Positions 41,559 to 49,899 of a DNA stretch of 64,000 nt are shown piece after piece; position 1 is the stretch's first letter; every line of letters starts with the position of its first letter. The translations under genes were made by a program, and so were the position numbers. The notes beneath the pieces were generated by a model, which saw only the letters and a list, made by a program, of their open reading frames with translations, was not told the origin of the DNA and searched no databases. Origin of the DNA: Pseudaminobacter salicylatoxidans (GTDB lineage Bacteria; Pseudomonadota; Alphaproteobacteria; Rhizobiales; Rhizobiaceae); assembly GCF_003148475.1 (NCBI RefSeq), contig NZ_QGGG01000006.1, positions 186,001 through 250,000 on the forward strand, in the 5' to 3' direction.

Positions 41559-42266
41559 TTAGCCGCGCGAAAGAAACGCCGGCAGGTCGGCCACCGAGTC
41601 CAGAATGACATCGGCCATCGGCGCCAGCGTTTCGCGCGTGCCGGTGCCGGAAAGCACGCCCACCACAAGCCCGGCCCCGCCGGCCCGTGCCATTTCGAGG
41701 TCATGGCGGTTGTCACCCACCATGGCGATTTCGGACGGTTTCAACCGGGTGAAGTCGGCGAAGGCATGCAGCACATCCGGCGCCGGCTTGGGGTTGGCGA
41801 CCGCGTCATAACCGTAAGCGGCGTCGAACATCTGCGCGATGCCGAGCGCCAGCAGCGTCTTTTCCGCGCCGCTGGTGGAATCGTTGGTGGCCACGCCGAG
41901 CCGAAAGCCGGAGCCGTGCAGGGTGGCGATGGCATCCTTGCTGCCGGGCAGCGCCACCGAGGCGGCGGCCCCTTGCTCGGCGGTAATGACGTTGAAGCCG
42001 GCGAGGATGGTCTGGCGTTCGGCATCGTCAGCTTCAGGATACCAGAGCGCGATGACTTCCGCATTCGTGCCGGCGGCAAAGACGGAGTCGGCCTTGAAAC
42101 ACTGATTGGCGAAATCGTAGCCTGCCAGTTCCAGAAGCGCGTTTGCCTTGTCGCGGTCGCCGTCCGCCGCCCTCAGCGCCATGACGTCGCCGACGGCGAA
42201 CCATGTCTTCTGGAAATCGACCAGTGTTCCGTCCTTATCGAACAGGATTGCCTTTATACCACGCAA
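41559..42266 (-). CDS. HAD-superfamily phosphatase (phosphoglycolate phosphatase-like)
   Basis: 235-residue HAD hydrolase. Motif I is FDKDGTLVD, motif II is in GVATNDST, motif III lysine in KPAPDVL, and motif IV is MVGDNRHDLEMARAGG. It starts with a TTG at 42264-42266, six bases after the pgi stop, and is therefore likely co-expressed with pgi. Substrate unknown; relatives hydrolyse 2-phosphoglycolate or sugar phosphates. It converges with fadD, 9 bases away. Confidence 0.87.
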   Translation of the reverse strand: MRGIKAILFDKDGTLVDFQKTWFAVGDVMALRAADGDRDKANALLELAGYDFANQCFKADSVFAAGTNAEVIALWYPEADDAERQTILAGFNVITAEQGAAASVALPGSKDAIATLHGSGFRLGVATNDSTSGAEKTLLALGIAQMFDAAYGYDAVANPKPAPDVLHAFADFTRLKPSEIAMVGDNRHDLEMARAGGAGLVVGVLSGTGTRETLAPMADVILDSVADLPAFLSRG

Positions 42267-42272
42267 ATCCGT

Positions 42273-43922
42273 CTACTCCGTTGCCCTCAACTCATGAATA
42301 TGACGCACCAATCCGGCGGTCGAGGCGTCGCTGCGGGCGGCGTCTTCCGTTCCTTCAACGACAGGGAGAAGCGCGGTCGCCAGTTCCTTGCCCAGTTCCA
42401 CGCCCCACTGGTCGAAGGAATTGATGTTGTAAAGCGTGCCCTCGACGAACACCCGATGCTCGTAAAGCGCGATCAGCCGGCCCAGCGTATGCGGGTCGAG
42501 CTTGCGATAGAGGAGGGTGATGGAGGGCCGGTTGCCGGAGAACACACGGTGCGGCGCGATGCGGTCCACTTCTTCCAGAGGCATGCCCTTGGTCAGCATC
42601 TGACGGCGCGCCTCCTCCAGCGTACGACCCTTCATCAGCGCTTCCGATTGCGCCAAGCAATTGGCCAGCAAGAGGTCGTGATGTTGCTGCAGCTCCGGCT
42701 CATGGCCTTGCGCCGCCGCGAGGAATTCCACCGGAATGATGTCGGTGCCCTGGTGCAGCAACTGGAAGAAGGCGTGCTGGCCATTGGTGCCGGGCTCGCC
42801 CCACACCAGCGGGCCGGTCGGTGTCGAGGCCTTCTGGCCGCCCAGTGTGGCCTGCTTGCCGTTCGATTCCATATCGAGCTGTTGCAGATAGGCGGGCAGG
42901 CGCGCGAGATGCTGGTCGTAGGGAATGACGGCGCGCGCCGGATAACCGCACACCACGCGGTGATAATAGCCGATCAGCCCCATCACCACGGGAATATTCT
43001 CCAGAAGCCGCGCGGCCTCGAAATGCCGATCCATCTCGCGCCCGCCCGCCAGAAATTCCTCGAACCGCTCGGGGCCGATGGCGAGCATGATCGGCAAGCC
43101 GATGGCCGACCATAGGGAATAGCGGCCGCCCACCCAGTCCCAGAAGCCGAAGACGCGATCAGGCGCGATGCCGAAGGCGGAAACCTTGTCGAGCGCGGTG
43201 GAGACGGCGACGAAATGCTTGTCGACGGCATCGTCGCCCAGCGCCTGCTGCACCCATTTGCGGGCCGTCTCGGCATTGGTCATCGTCTCGACCGTGGTGA
43301 ACGTCTTCGACGCGATGACGAACAGCGTCGTCTCGGGCGAGAGGCCTTTCAGCGTGTCGTGAATATGCGCGCCGTCGATATTGGAGACGAAATGCGAGCG
43401 TGGCCCGTCGTGATAGGGGGCCAGCGCCAGTGTCGCCATCACCGGTCCGAGATCGGAACCGCCGATGCCGATATTGACCACGTCGGTGATGGGCTTGCCT
43501 GTAGCGCCTTTCGCGGCGCCCGAGCGAACCGTTTCGCAAAATGCGGCCATGGCGGCCAGCACCGCGCGCACGTCCGGCATCACGTCCTTGCCGTCCACCA
43601 TCACCTTGGCGTCCGGCCCGGCGCGCAGCGCGGTGTGCAGCACGGCGCGGTCCTCGGTGATGTTGATCTTGCGCCCGGCAAACATTGCCTCGCGCCGTTC
43701 CGGCAGGCGGGCGGCCAGCGCCAGCTTTTCCAGCAGTGACATGGTCGTGGTGGTCACCGCACATTTCGACCAGTCGAACAGCAGGTCGCCATCCGTCAGC
43801 GAGAATTTTGCGAAACGCTGCGGATCGGATTTGAAAGCCTCGCGCATATTCGTCGGGGTGTCTTCCCGATCTTCGCGAAGCGCGGTCAGTGCTGCATGAA
43901 GGGGGGCTTCGGTCACTGTCAT
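42273..43922 (-). CDS. pgi: Glucose-6-phosphate isomerase
   Basis: 549-residue cytosolic enzyme that interconverts glucose-6-phosphate and fructose-6-phosphate. Signature segments: [71 protein letters not shown] and the C-terminal [16 protein letters not shown]. Length fits the family. It is divergent from the MocR-type regulator, with two or three palindromes in the 254-base region between them; a link of pgi with that regulator is not established. Confidence 0.96.
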   Translation of the reverse strand: MTVTEAPLHAALTALREDREDTPTNMREAFKSDPQRFAKFSLTDGDLLFDWSKCAVTTTTMSLLEKLALAARLPERREAMFAGRKINITEDRAVLHTALRAGPDAKVMVDGKDVMPDVRAVLAAMAAFCETVRSGAAKGATGKPITDVVNIGIGGSDLGPVMATLALAPYHDGPRSHFVSNIDGAHIHDTLKGLSPETTLFVIASKTFTTVETMTNAETARKWVQQALGDDAVDKHFVAVSTALDKVSAFGIAPDRVFGFWDWVGGRYSLWSAIGLPIMLAIGPERFEEFLAGGREMDRHFEAARLLENIPVVMGLIGYYHRVVCGYPARAVIPYDQHLARLPAYLQQLDMESNGKQATLGGQKASTPTGPLVWGEPGTNGQHAFFQLLHQGTDIIPVEFLAAAQGHEPELQQHHDLLLANCLAQSEALMKGRTLEEARRQMLTKGMPLEEVDRIAPHRVFSGNRPSITLLYRKLDPHTLGRLIALYEHRVFVEGTLYNINSFDQWGVELGKELATALLPVVEGTEDAARSDASTAGLVRHIHELRATE

Positions 43923-43990
43923 TCTCCGTTATGCGTGCTGCGTCTTAACTCTATCAGCGTGGCGAACATGGAGAAATTGCGTCGCTGACT

Positions 43991-44010
43991 TCGATTGAAA
44001 TTTCAATCGA
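43991..44010. promoter_or_regulatory. Perfect 20-bp palindrome upstream of pgi
   Basis: TCGATTGAAA joined to TTTCAATCGA is an uninterrupted 20-base palindrome, 69 bases before the pgi start and 166 bases before the MocR-type start. Such a long unbroken dyad in a GC-rich genome is unlikely by chance; a dimeric regulator site is the most plausible reading. Confidence 0.65.
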
Positions 44011-44046
44011 TTTGATACTGTAAAGAAAAGATATTGTCGCTTTGGG

Positions 44047-44060
44047 CTATGCGCGCATAG
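44047..44060. promoter_or_regulatory. 14-bp palindrome in the pgi/MocR intergenic region
   Basis: CTATGCGCGCATAG is a perfect palindrome without spacer between the 20-bp palindrome and the regulator. It could be a second operator or a chance GC repeat. Confidence 0.4.
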
Positions 44061-44110
44061 ATCACTGGCATAAATCCTAGCGATTAGAAAAATTCATTGG
44101 CGCAAAGCGT

Positions 44111-44138
44111 TGGACCACGGATACGTTCAACTGGTCCA
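44111..44138. promoter_or_regulatory. Candidate MocR autoregulatory site
   Basis: TGGACCA at 44111-44117 and TGGTCCA at 44132-44138 form an inverted repeat with 21 bases between the starts of the two arms, two turns of helix. MocR/TauR-type regulators bind pairs of short sites near their own promoters, and this pair is 39-66 bases before the regulator start. Confidence 0.55.
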
Positions 44139-44176
44139 CAAAATACTTTTCATAGCGCCTGACCGGGGAAATACTC

Positions 44177-45670
44177 ATGCCACAGAGAAACGATTCGGCC
44201 ATTTGGTCGGGACTGTTCAGGATTTCTGCGGAATCGGGTCAGACGCTTCAGGCTCAAATCCGTCAGGCCATCGTGGCCGCCATCCTCGACCGTCAGATTG
44301 CCGCCTCCATGCCCTTGCCTTCCTGCCGCATCCTTGCCGAAAAGCTCGGCGTGGCGCGCGGCACGGTGGTGCTCGCCTTCCAGCAACTGGTCGATCAGGG
44401 CTTTCTGGTCGCGCGCGAGCGACGCGGCCATTTCGTCAACCCCGATGTCCTGGCAATGCCGGCCAAGCCGCAGCAGAAGACCAGCGACCAGGCCAGCGAG
44501 ATAGACTGGAAGGCGCGCAGGCAGATTTCCGCGAGCGACATGCCGCGCCCGGCCAAGCTCGACAACTGGATCAAATCTTCCTACCCCTTCGTCTACGGCC
44601 AGTTTGATCCGGCGCTGTTTCCCACTGCCGAATGGCGCGAGTGCAATCGCATGGCGCTGGCCGTGCTGGAAATCCGCAACTGGGCGGCTGACATGGTTGA
44701 CCGCGACGATCCGCTGCTGATCGAGCAGATCCAGGCGCGGCTGCTGCCGCGGCGCGGCATTTTCGCCAACCCGGACGAGATCATCGTCACGCTCGGCGCG
44801 CAGAACGCGCTCTATATGCTGGCCACGCTGCTGATGACCAAGGGCACCAAGGTGGCGATGGAGGACCCCGGCTATCCGGATGCGCGCTCGATCTTCCGGC
44901 TGGCTGGCGCCGACCTGCACCCGACGCCCGTGGATGAAGAGGGCATCGTCACTTCGGCGATCCCCTCGGATGCCGGCTTCGTCTTCGTGACCCCGAGCCA
45001 CCATTGCCCGACCATGGTGCCGCTCAGCCCCGAGCGCCGGCAGGACCTTCTGGCGCGCGCCAGCCGCAACAACCAGATCATCATCGAGGACGGCTATGAC
45101 AGCCAGCTTCTCGACGACGCCCCGCAGCAGGCGCTGAAGAGCATCGACCGCTCGGGCCGGGTCATCTATGTCGGCTCGATGTCGAAGACTCTCGCGCCGG
45201 GCCTGCGGCTTGGCTACATCGTCGCCTCCGCCGATCTGATTGCGGAATTGCGCGCGCTGCGCCGCTTCATGCTGCGCCACCCGCCGGCAAACAACCAGCG
45301 CGCGGTGGCGCTGTTCCTCTCGCTCGGCCATCACGAGGCGCTGGTGCGCCGCCTGTCGACGGCATTCGACGAGCGCCGCAAGCGGCTGGTCCAGGCCATC
45401 GATGCTTTCCTGCCCGACTGGCGTCCAACGGATTCGGCGGGTGGCACGTCGCTCTGGCTGGAAGGACCGCGCGGCACGGATTCGCGCGGGCTGGCCGAGG
45501 CGGCTGCATCGCGCAGCGTCATCATCGAGCCGGGAGACCGTTTCTTCGACCGCAGCGACAAGCCCTCGCGCTTCATGCGGCTGGGGTTCTCCTCCATTGC
45601 CCTGCAACATATCGAGCCAGGCATTCGCGAGCTTGCCACTGCCGCGGGGCGTCGTCCGGCGGCAGCCTGA
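44177..45670 (+). CDS. MocR-family regulator (GntR HTH fused to aminotransferase)
   Basis: 497-residue regulator: N-terminal GntR winged helix (LQAQIRQAIVAAILDRQIAASMPLPSCRILAEKLGVARGTVVLAFQQLVDQGFL), a linker of about 60 residues, then a fold-type I aminotransferase domain with the PLP lysine in GSMSKTLAPGLRLGY. Such proteins use PLP-amino acid adducts as effectors. It is followed, after a terminator and in the same direction, by an MttB-family gene, which might be its target; other MocR proteins regulate GABA, taurine or PLP genes. A strong terminator follows at 45712. Confidence 0.92.
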   Translation: MPQRNDSAIWSGLFRISAESGQTLQAQIRQAIVAAILDRQIAASMPLPSCRILAEKLGVARGTVVLAFQQLVDQGFLVARERRGHFVNPDVLAMPAKPQQKTSDQASEIDWKARRQISASDMPRPAKLDNWIKSSYPFVYGQFDPALFPTAEWRECNRMALAVLEIRNWAADMVDRDDPLLIEQIQARLLPRRGIFANPDEIIVTLGAQNALYMLATLLMTKGTKVAMEDPGYPDARSIFRLAGADLHPTPVDEEGIVTSAIPSDAGFVFVTPSHHCPTMVPLSPERRQDLLARASRNNQIIIEDGYDSQLLDDAPQQALKSIDRSGRVIYVGSMSKTLAPGLRLGYIVASADLIAELRALRRFMLRHPPANNQRAVALFLSLGHHEALVRRLSTAFDERRKRLVQAIDAFLPDWRPTDSAGGTSLWLEGPRGTDSRGLAEAAASRSVIIEPGDRFFDRSDKPSRFMRLGFSSIALQHIEPGIRELATAAGRRPAAA

Positions 45671-45711
45671 GAAAGCTTCTTTCGCAGCCTTCCCATCGAG
45701 TGAAATCATGT

Positions 45712-45738
45712 AACGGCCGGGCCTTGCCCGGCCGTTTT
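45712..45738 (+). terminator. Rho-independent terminator after the MocR gene
   Basis: AACGGCCGGGC pairs perfectly with GCCCGGCCGTT around a three-base CTT loop and is followed by TT, giving TTTT at 45735-45738. Stem plus T-run is a textbook intrinsic terminator. It separates mocR from the MttB-family gene. Confidence 0.85.
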
Positions 45739-45890
45739 CGCGCCGAGTTTTCTGGCCTATCTGGCGGCAATTCGTGGCCCATACGCTGGACCGATCCGCC
45801 GCTGCATAGTCTTGGGCGTAGGGGAGCAGGCAACGTGACCGGAGGCACATCCGGCGCGGCGATGCCGGAAAAAATGGTGGAGGTTTTTCC

Positions 45891-47480
45891 ATGTCGACCA
45901 CCCTGGAGGAGCGTGACCTGACGCCACAAGACCAGCGTTCGCGCCGGTCCGGAGGCCGGGAAGCGCGCCGCGCCATGCGCGCTGCGCCGCTGGCCGAAGA
46001 TATTCGCCCCATTCGTCCCGGACTGGAAGGTGGCAGGTACAAGCCGTTAGGCCAGAACGATCTGGAGCGCATCCATGAAGCGGTGCTGACGCTGCTTGAA
46101 ACCGTTGGTTTCGCCAATGCCATTCCCAGTTGCATCGAAGCGCTGAAACGGGTTGGCGCGACCTATGGCGACGATGGCCGCATCCGCTTCCCGCGCGAAC
46201 TGGTCCTGTCGACCATCAAGACCGCGGCACGCAATTTCACGCTCTACGGGCAGGACCCCAGGCACGACATGGTGATTCAGGGGTCGCGCGTGCACTACGG
46301 CACCGCCGGCGCGGCCGTTCACCTGGTCGATGTCGAAAACCGCCTCTATCGCGAGTCCATGCTGCAGGACATTTATGACGCTGCCCGCATCGTGGACCAG
46401 ATGGACAACATCCATTTCTTCCAGCGGCCGATGGTCCCGCGCGACATTCCCGATCCGCTCGATATGGACTTCAACACGCTCTATGCCTGCGTGATGGGCA
46501 CGTCGAAACATGTCGGCACGTCCTTCACGGTGCGCGAGAACGTCGCTCCGGCGCTGGAAATGCTCTATGCGATTGCCGGCGGCGAGGAGAATTTCCGCGC
46601 GCGGCCCTTCGTCTCCAATTCCAGCTGCTTCGTCGTGCCGCCTATGAAGTTCGCCGAGGATGCCTGCGGCGTGCTGGAAGCCTGCGTGGCCGGCGGCATC
46701 CCGATCCTGCTTCTTTCGGCGGGCCAGGCGGGTGCCACGGCGCCTGCCGCAATCGCCGGTGCCGTGGTGCAGGCGGTGGCCGAAGTGCTGGCAGGGCTGG
46801 TCTATGTCAACGCGCTCAAGCCCGGCCATCCGGCGATCTTCGGTACATGGCCCTTCGTCTCGGACCTGCGCACCGGCGCCATGTCCGGTGGATCGGCCGA
46901 ACAGGCGCTGTTGACGGCGGCCTGCGCGCAGATGGCCCAGTTCTACGACCTGCCGGGCGGCTCTGCCGCCGGCATGGCGGATTCGAAGCTGCCGGACATC
47001 CAGTCCGGTTTCGAAAAGGGCATCACCAATGTCATGGCCGGCCTGTCGGGGCTCAATCTCGTCTATGAATCAGCCGGCATGCATGCCTCGCTGCTGGGCT
47101 TCTGCCTGGAAAGCCTCATCATCGACAACGACATGCTGGGTTACTGCCAGCGTTGCGTGCGCGGCATCGAGGTGACTGACGAGGCGTTGTCGATCGCGAC
47201 CGTGACCGATGTCTGCATGAACGGTCCCGGCCACTATCTCGGCAATGAGCAGACGCTGAAGCTGATGCAGACCGAGTATTTCTATCCCCTCGTTGGCGAC
47301 CGTTTCAGCCCGAAGGAATGGAACGAACGGGGCAAGCCCGACATCCTGCAGCGCGCTATAGAGATGAAGAACAAGATCCTCGCCGAGAGTTTCCCGGCGC
47401 ATGTCTCGCGCGCCATCGACGACAGGCTGCGTGCGCGTTTCGACAACATCCTGCTGCCGCGTCGCGTGATGGGCGCTTAG
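45891..47480 (+). CDS. MttB-family (trimethylamine/betaine) methyltransferase, non-pyrrolysine
   Basis: 529-residue protein of the MttB superfamily, which in anaerobes moves a methyl group from trimethylamine (pyrrolysine type) or glycine betaine-like quaternary amines (non-pyrrolysine type) to a corrinoid protein. Blocks seen: ERIHEAVLTLLETVGFANAIP, GVLEACVAGGIPILLLSAGQAGATAPAA, and GSAAGMADSKLPDIQSGFEKG. The frame has no internal amber codon, so it is of the non-pyrrolysine type. A GGAGG site precedes the ATG. No corrinoid-binding MttC-type gene or cobalamin reactivator is in the window. Rhizobia carry many such genes with unknown substrates. Confidence 0.88.
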   Translation: MSTTLEERDLTPQDQRSRRSGGREARRAMRAAPLAEDIRPIRPGLEGGRYKPLGQNDLERIHEAVLTLLETVGFANAIPSCIEALKRVGATYGDDGRIRFPRELVLSTIKTAARNFTLYGQDPRHDMVIQGSRVHYGTAGAAVHLVDVENRLYRESMLQDIYDAARIVDQMDNIHFFQRPMVPRDIPDPLDMDFNTLYACVMGTSKHVGTSFTVRENVAPALEMLYAIAGGEENFRARPFVSNSSCFVVPPMKFAEDACGVLEACVAGGIPILLLSAGQAGATAPAAIAGAVVQAVAEVLAGLVYVNALKPGHPAIFGTWPFVSDLRTGAMSGGSAEQALLTAACAQMAQFYDLPGGSAAGMADSKLPDIQSGFEKGITNVMAGLSGLNLVYESAGMHASLLGFCLESLIIDNDMLGYCQRCVRGIEVTDEALSIATVTDVCMNGPGHYLGNEQTLKLMQTEYFYPLVGDRFSPKEWNERGKPDILQRAIEMKNKILAESFPAHVSRAIDDRLRARFDNILLPRRVMGA

Positions 47481-47534
47481 AGCATGATCCCGAACCGCTG
47501 ACAGCCGGAAGACGTCATCAAGCTTAAAGCTTTA

Positions 47535-47560
47535 GGCGGCGGCGCAAGAGCGCTGCCGCC
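47535..47560. terminator. Hairpin after the MttB-family gene
   Basis: GGCGGCGGCG and CGCTGCCGCC pair with one mismatch around a CAAGAG loop, between the converging MttB-family gene and DUF930 gene. The preceding bases at about 47481-47497 (AGCATGATCCCGAA) look like a frequent Rhizobiales intergenic repeat. Confidence 0.5.
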
Positions 47561-47572
47561 GCGCCATCCGGC

Positions 47573-47986
47573 TCACTGCCAGAGATTGTATTTCGACCAG
47601 TCGTCCTGGGCGATGGGGTCGCCGATCTTGTAGTGGAAGGACAGCACCTGCATGCGGTCGTGCGCGGTGCTGCAGCTATAGGCAAGATGATACCAGCGGC
47701 CATTGGCGCGGAATGCGGCGCCGGGGCTTTCGATGGTGTCGCCGTTCATCTGTGGCGTCTTGAACACATAAGCCACGACGCGGTCGGGCCTGTAGGGGTT
47801 GTCGTCGTCGCGGGCGATCCGGTCGAGCGCCTCGGCGTCGCAACGCTGTTCCAGCCGCGTATCGGGGTCCAGTTTCAGGAGGCCCGCCTTGAGCCGCCCG
47901 TCGAGCGCCCAACTCGGCGTCGCCACGGCAAAGAAGAGCGCGCAGGTCGTGAGCCACAATTTCCACATGGCGCCATGATCGATCAT
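47573..47986 (-). CDS. DUF930-domain secreted protein
   Basis: 137-residue protein from the ATG at 47984-47986; an alternative ATG at 47968 starts right at the signal peptide (MWKLWLTTCALFFAVATPSWA). The mature part has LKAGLLKLDPDTRLEQRCDAEALDRI, the DUF930 motif with its cysteine, then DRVVAYVFKTPQMNG and a second cysteine in YSCSTAHDRMQVLSF, which may form a disulfide. Function unknown; the family is common in Rhizobiales periplasms. Convergent with the MttB-family gene. Confidence 0.85.
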   Translation of the reverse strand: MIDHGAMWKLWLTTCALFFAVATPSWALDGRLKAGLLKLDPDTRLEQRCDAEALDRIARDDDNPYRPDRVVAYVFKTPQMNGDTIESPGAAFRANGRWYHLAYSCSTAHDRMQVLSFHYKIGDPIAQDDWSKYNLWQ

Positions 47987-48084
47987 ATTCGCTTTGTGAA
48001 ATCAAGCGGCGCCGGGTTCACGAAGACGGGAACAAAAGCCGGGCCGCGCCGTTTCCTCCTGACTTTTGACCAAGGAGGGGATTC

Positions 48085-48351
48085 ATGACCTGTCGTCAAG
48101 TTTTTGCATCTCTGGTGGTGGCGGTGGCGCTTTGCGGCCAGGCCCAGGCACAGACCGCTACACGTCCGGGGCCGCCGGAAGGCTCCATGAAGCTTTCGCA
48201 GATCATCGGAAAGATCGAGGCACGCCCGCAGTTCCAGTATATCGACGAGGTCGATTGGGATAGCGACGGCTACTATGAGGTGACCTACTACACCACCGAC
48301 AAGGCCAAGGTGGAAATCAAGATCGATCCGAAGACGGGCGAGGCAAGATAG
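48085..48351 (+). CDS. PepSY-domain secreted protein
   Basis: 88-residue protein with a signal peptide (cut near AQA-Q, residue 22) and one small PepSY domain: SMKLSQIIGKIEARPQFQYIDEVDWDSDGYYEVTYYTTDKAKVEIKIDPKTGEAR. PepSY modules inhibit peptidases or bind ligands; in small Rhizobiales proteins the role is unknown. AAGGAGG lies just before the ATG. Divergent from the DUF930 gene, 98 bases apart. Confidence 0.88.
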   Translation: MTCRQVFASLVVAVALCGQAQAQTATRPGPPEGSMKLSQIIGKIEARPQFQYIDEVDWDSDGYYEVTYYTTDKAKVEIKIDPKTGEAR

Positions 48352-48428
48352 CGCGCTTCCTGCGTCTTCCTTTCGGAACCATTGCGGGCGGATGCTTTTC
48401 GCGCCGGCCCCACTCTAAATCGGGTTCA

Positions 48429-48457
48429 CGCCGCTCCTGTCGATATCTGGAGCGGCG
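48429..48457. repeat. Inverted repeat upstream of the MHS permease
   Basis: CGCCGCTCC and GGAGCGGCG are exact reverse complements separated by 11 bases, between the PepSY gene and the permease. It may terminate the upstream gene or be a regulatory dyad; no T-tract follows. Confidence 0.45.
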
Positions 48458-48561
48458 ATGGTGCTCACCCCGAAACATGATTTTTGGAATGCATGTTGAT
48501 TTGCATCCGACATCGATCCTGCGGATCCCCCGATGCCAGCCATCAGCACCAGGAAAAATCC

Positions 48562-49872
48562 ATGAACACAGCGGTTTCCGTGCCCGACGCGGCCGATACC
48601 AGGCGGCGCATTTTCGCCATCGTGGCCAGTGCATCCGGCAACCTCGTCGAGTGGTATGATTTTTATGTCTATTCGTTCCTGGCGCTCTATTTCGCGTCCG
48701 AATTCTTCCCTGAGGGCGACACCACCACCCAGCTTCTGAACGCCGCCGCCATCTTCGCCGCGGGCTTCCTGATGCGGCCGATCGGAGGCTGGCTGTTCGG
48801 GCGCATTGCCGACAGGGTTGGCCGCAAGCGCTCGATGCTGATTTCCGTCACCATGATGTGCGCCGGCTCGCTCGTCATAGCGATACTGCCCACCTATCAG
48901 ACGATCGGCATCTTCGCACCCTTGCTGCTGTTGCTCATGCGGCTCATCCAGGGGCTTTCGGTCGGCGGCGAATACGGCACCACCGCAACCTATATGAGCG
49001 AGGTCGCGCTTGCCGGCCGGCGTGGTTTCTTCGGTTCCTTCCAATATGTCACGCTGATCGGCGGCCAGCTTCTCGCCGTGCTGGTGCTTGTTGTCCTGCA
49101 GCAATTCCTCGACGAAGCGCAGCTCCGCGCATGGGGCTGGCGCATTCCATTTGCCATCGGTGGCGTGGCGGCAGTGATTGCGCTGTATCTGCGTTCGTCG
49201 CTCCACGAAACGTCGACGGCCGAAGCCCGCGGCCGCGAGGAAGCCGGCAGCTTGGCCGGCCTGTGGCGGCATCACCGCCGCGCCTTCCTCATCGTGCTCG
49301 GCTACACCGCCGGTGGTTCGCTGATCTTCTACACCTTCACCACCTACATGCAGAAATATCTCGTCAACACGGCGGGCTTCGGCAAGGAAGTCGCGAGCCT
49401 GACCATGACGGTCGTGCTGCTTGTCTACATGCTGATGCAGCCGATTTTCGGCGCGCTTTCCGACCGGATCGGCCGTCGCAACTCGATGCTGATATGGAGT
49501 TCGCTCTCGATCCTGACGACCGTGCCGCTGCTGTCGGCCATCGGCCGCACGAGCAATGCCGTCAACGCTTTCCTGCTGGTGACGGCGGCGCTGGCGATCG
49601 TCAGCTTCTATACCTCCGTCAGCGGTATCGTGAAGGCGGAAATGTTCCCGGCGGAGGTAAGGGCACTCGGGGTGGGGTTTGCCTATGCCATCGGCAATGC
49701 CGTGTTTGGCGGTACGGCCGAATACGCCGCGCTCTGGTTCAAGTCGGTCGGCGAGGAAAGCTGGTTCTTCTGGTATGTCACGGCGATGATGGGGGTTGCG
49801 TTCATTTCCGCACTCCTGATGCCGGATGCGCGCCGCCATGGCTATCTGCAAGGGGAAGGCACCGTCGACTGA
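48562..49872 (+). CDS. MFS transporter of the metabolite:H+ symporter (MHS) class
   Basis: 436-residue inner-membrane permease with about 12 helices. The start MNTAVSVPD at 48562 precedes [29 protein letters not shown], the hallmark of MHS family members such as KgtP and ProP; the [12 protein letters not shown] loop and [17 protein letters not shown] motif follow. Members import dicarboxylates, 2-oxoglutarate, proline/betaine or aromatic acids with protons. The ligand here is unknown. It converges with the GMC-1 gene (28 bases away). Confidence 0.91.
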   Translation: MNTAVSVPDAADTRRRIFAIVASASGNLVEWYDFYVYSFLALYFASEFFPEGDTTTQLLNAAAIFAAGFLMRPIGGWLFGRIADRVGRKRSMLISVTMMCAGSLVIAILPTYQTIGIFAPLLLLLMRLIQGLSVGGEYGTTATYMSEVALAGRRGFFGSFQYVTLIGGQLLAVLVLVVLQQFLDEAQLRAWGWRIPFAIGGVAAVIALYLRSSLHETSTAEARGREEAGSLAGLWRHHRRAFLIVLGYTAGGSLIFYTFTTYMQKYLVNTAGFGKEVASLTMTVVLLVYMLMQPIFGALSDRIGRRNSMLIWSSLSILTTVPLLSAIGRTSNAVNAFLLVTAALAIVSFYTSVSGIVKAEMFPAEVRALGVGFAYAIGNAVFGGTAEYAALWFKSVGEESWFFWYVTAMMGVAFISALLMPDARRHGYLQGEGTVD

Positions 49873-49899
49873 ACCCTGCGGTCTCCCCCTTGCCGCATC

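Noticed and set aside
44150-46135. Long minus-strand open frame of over 600 codons opposite the MocR and MttB-family genes
   Set aside because: Its translation is low-complexity, without any family motif, and it lies antisense to two well-recognised genes; GC-rich codon use creates such shadow frames.
45891-47480. Pyrrolysine (amber read-through) in the MttB-family gene
   Set aside because: The reading frame is continuous over the full family length without an internal TAG; no pyl genes are near.
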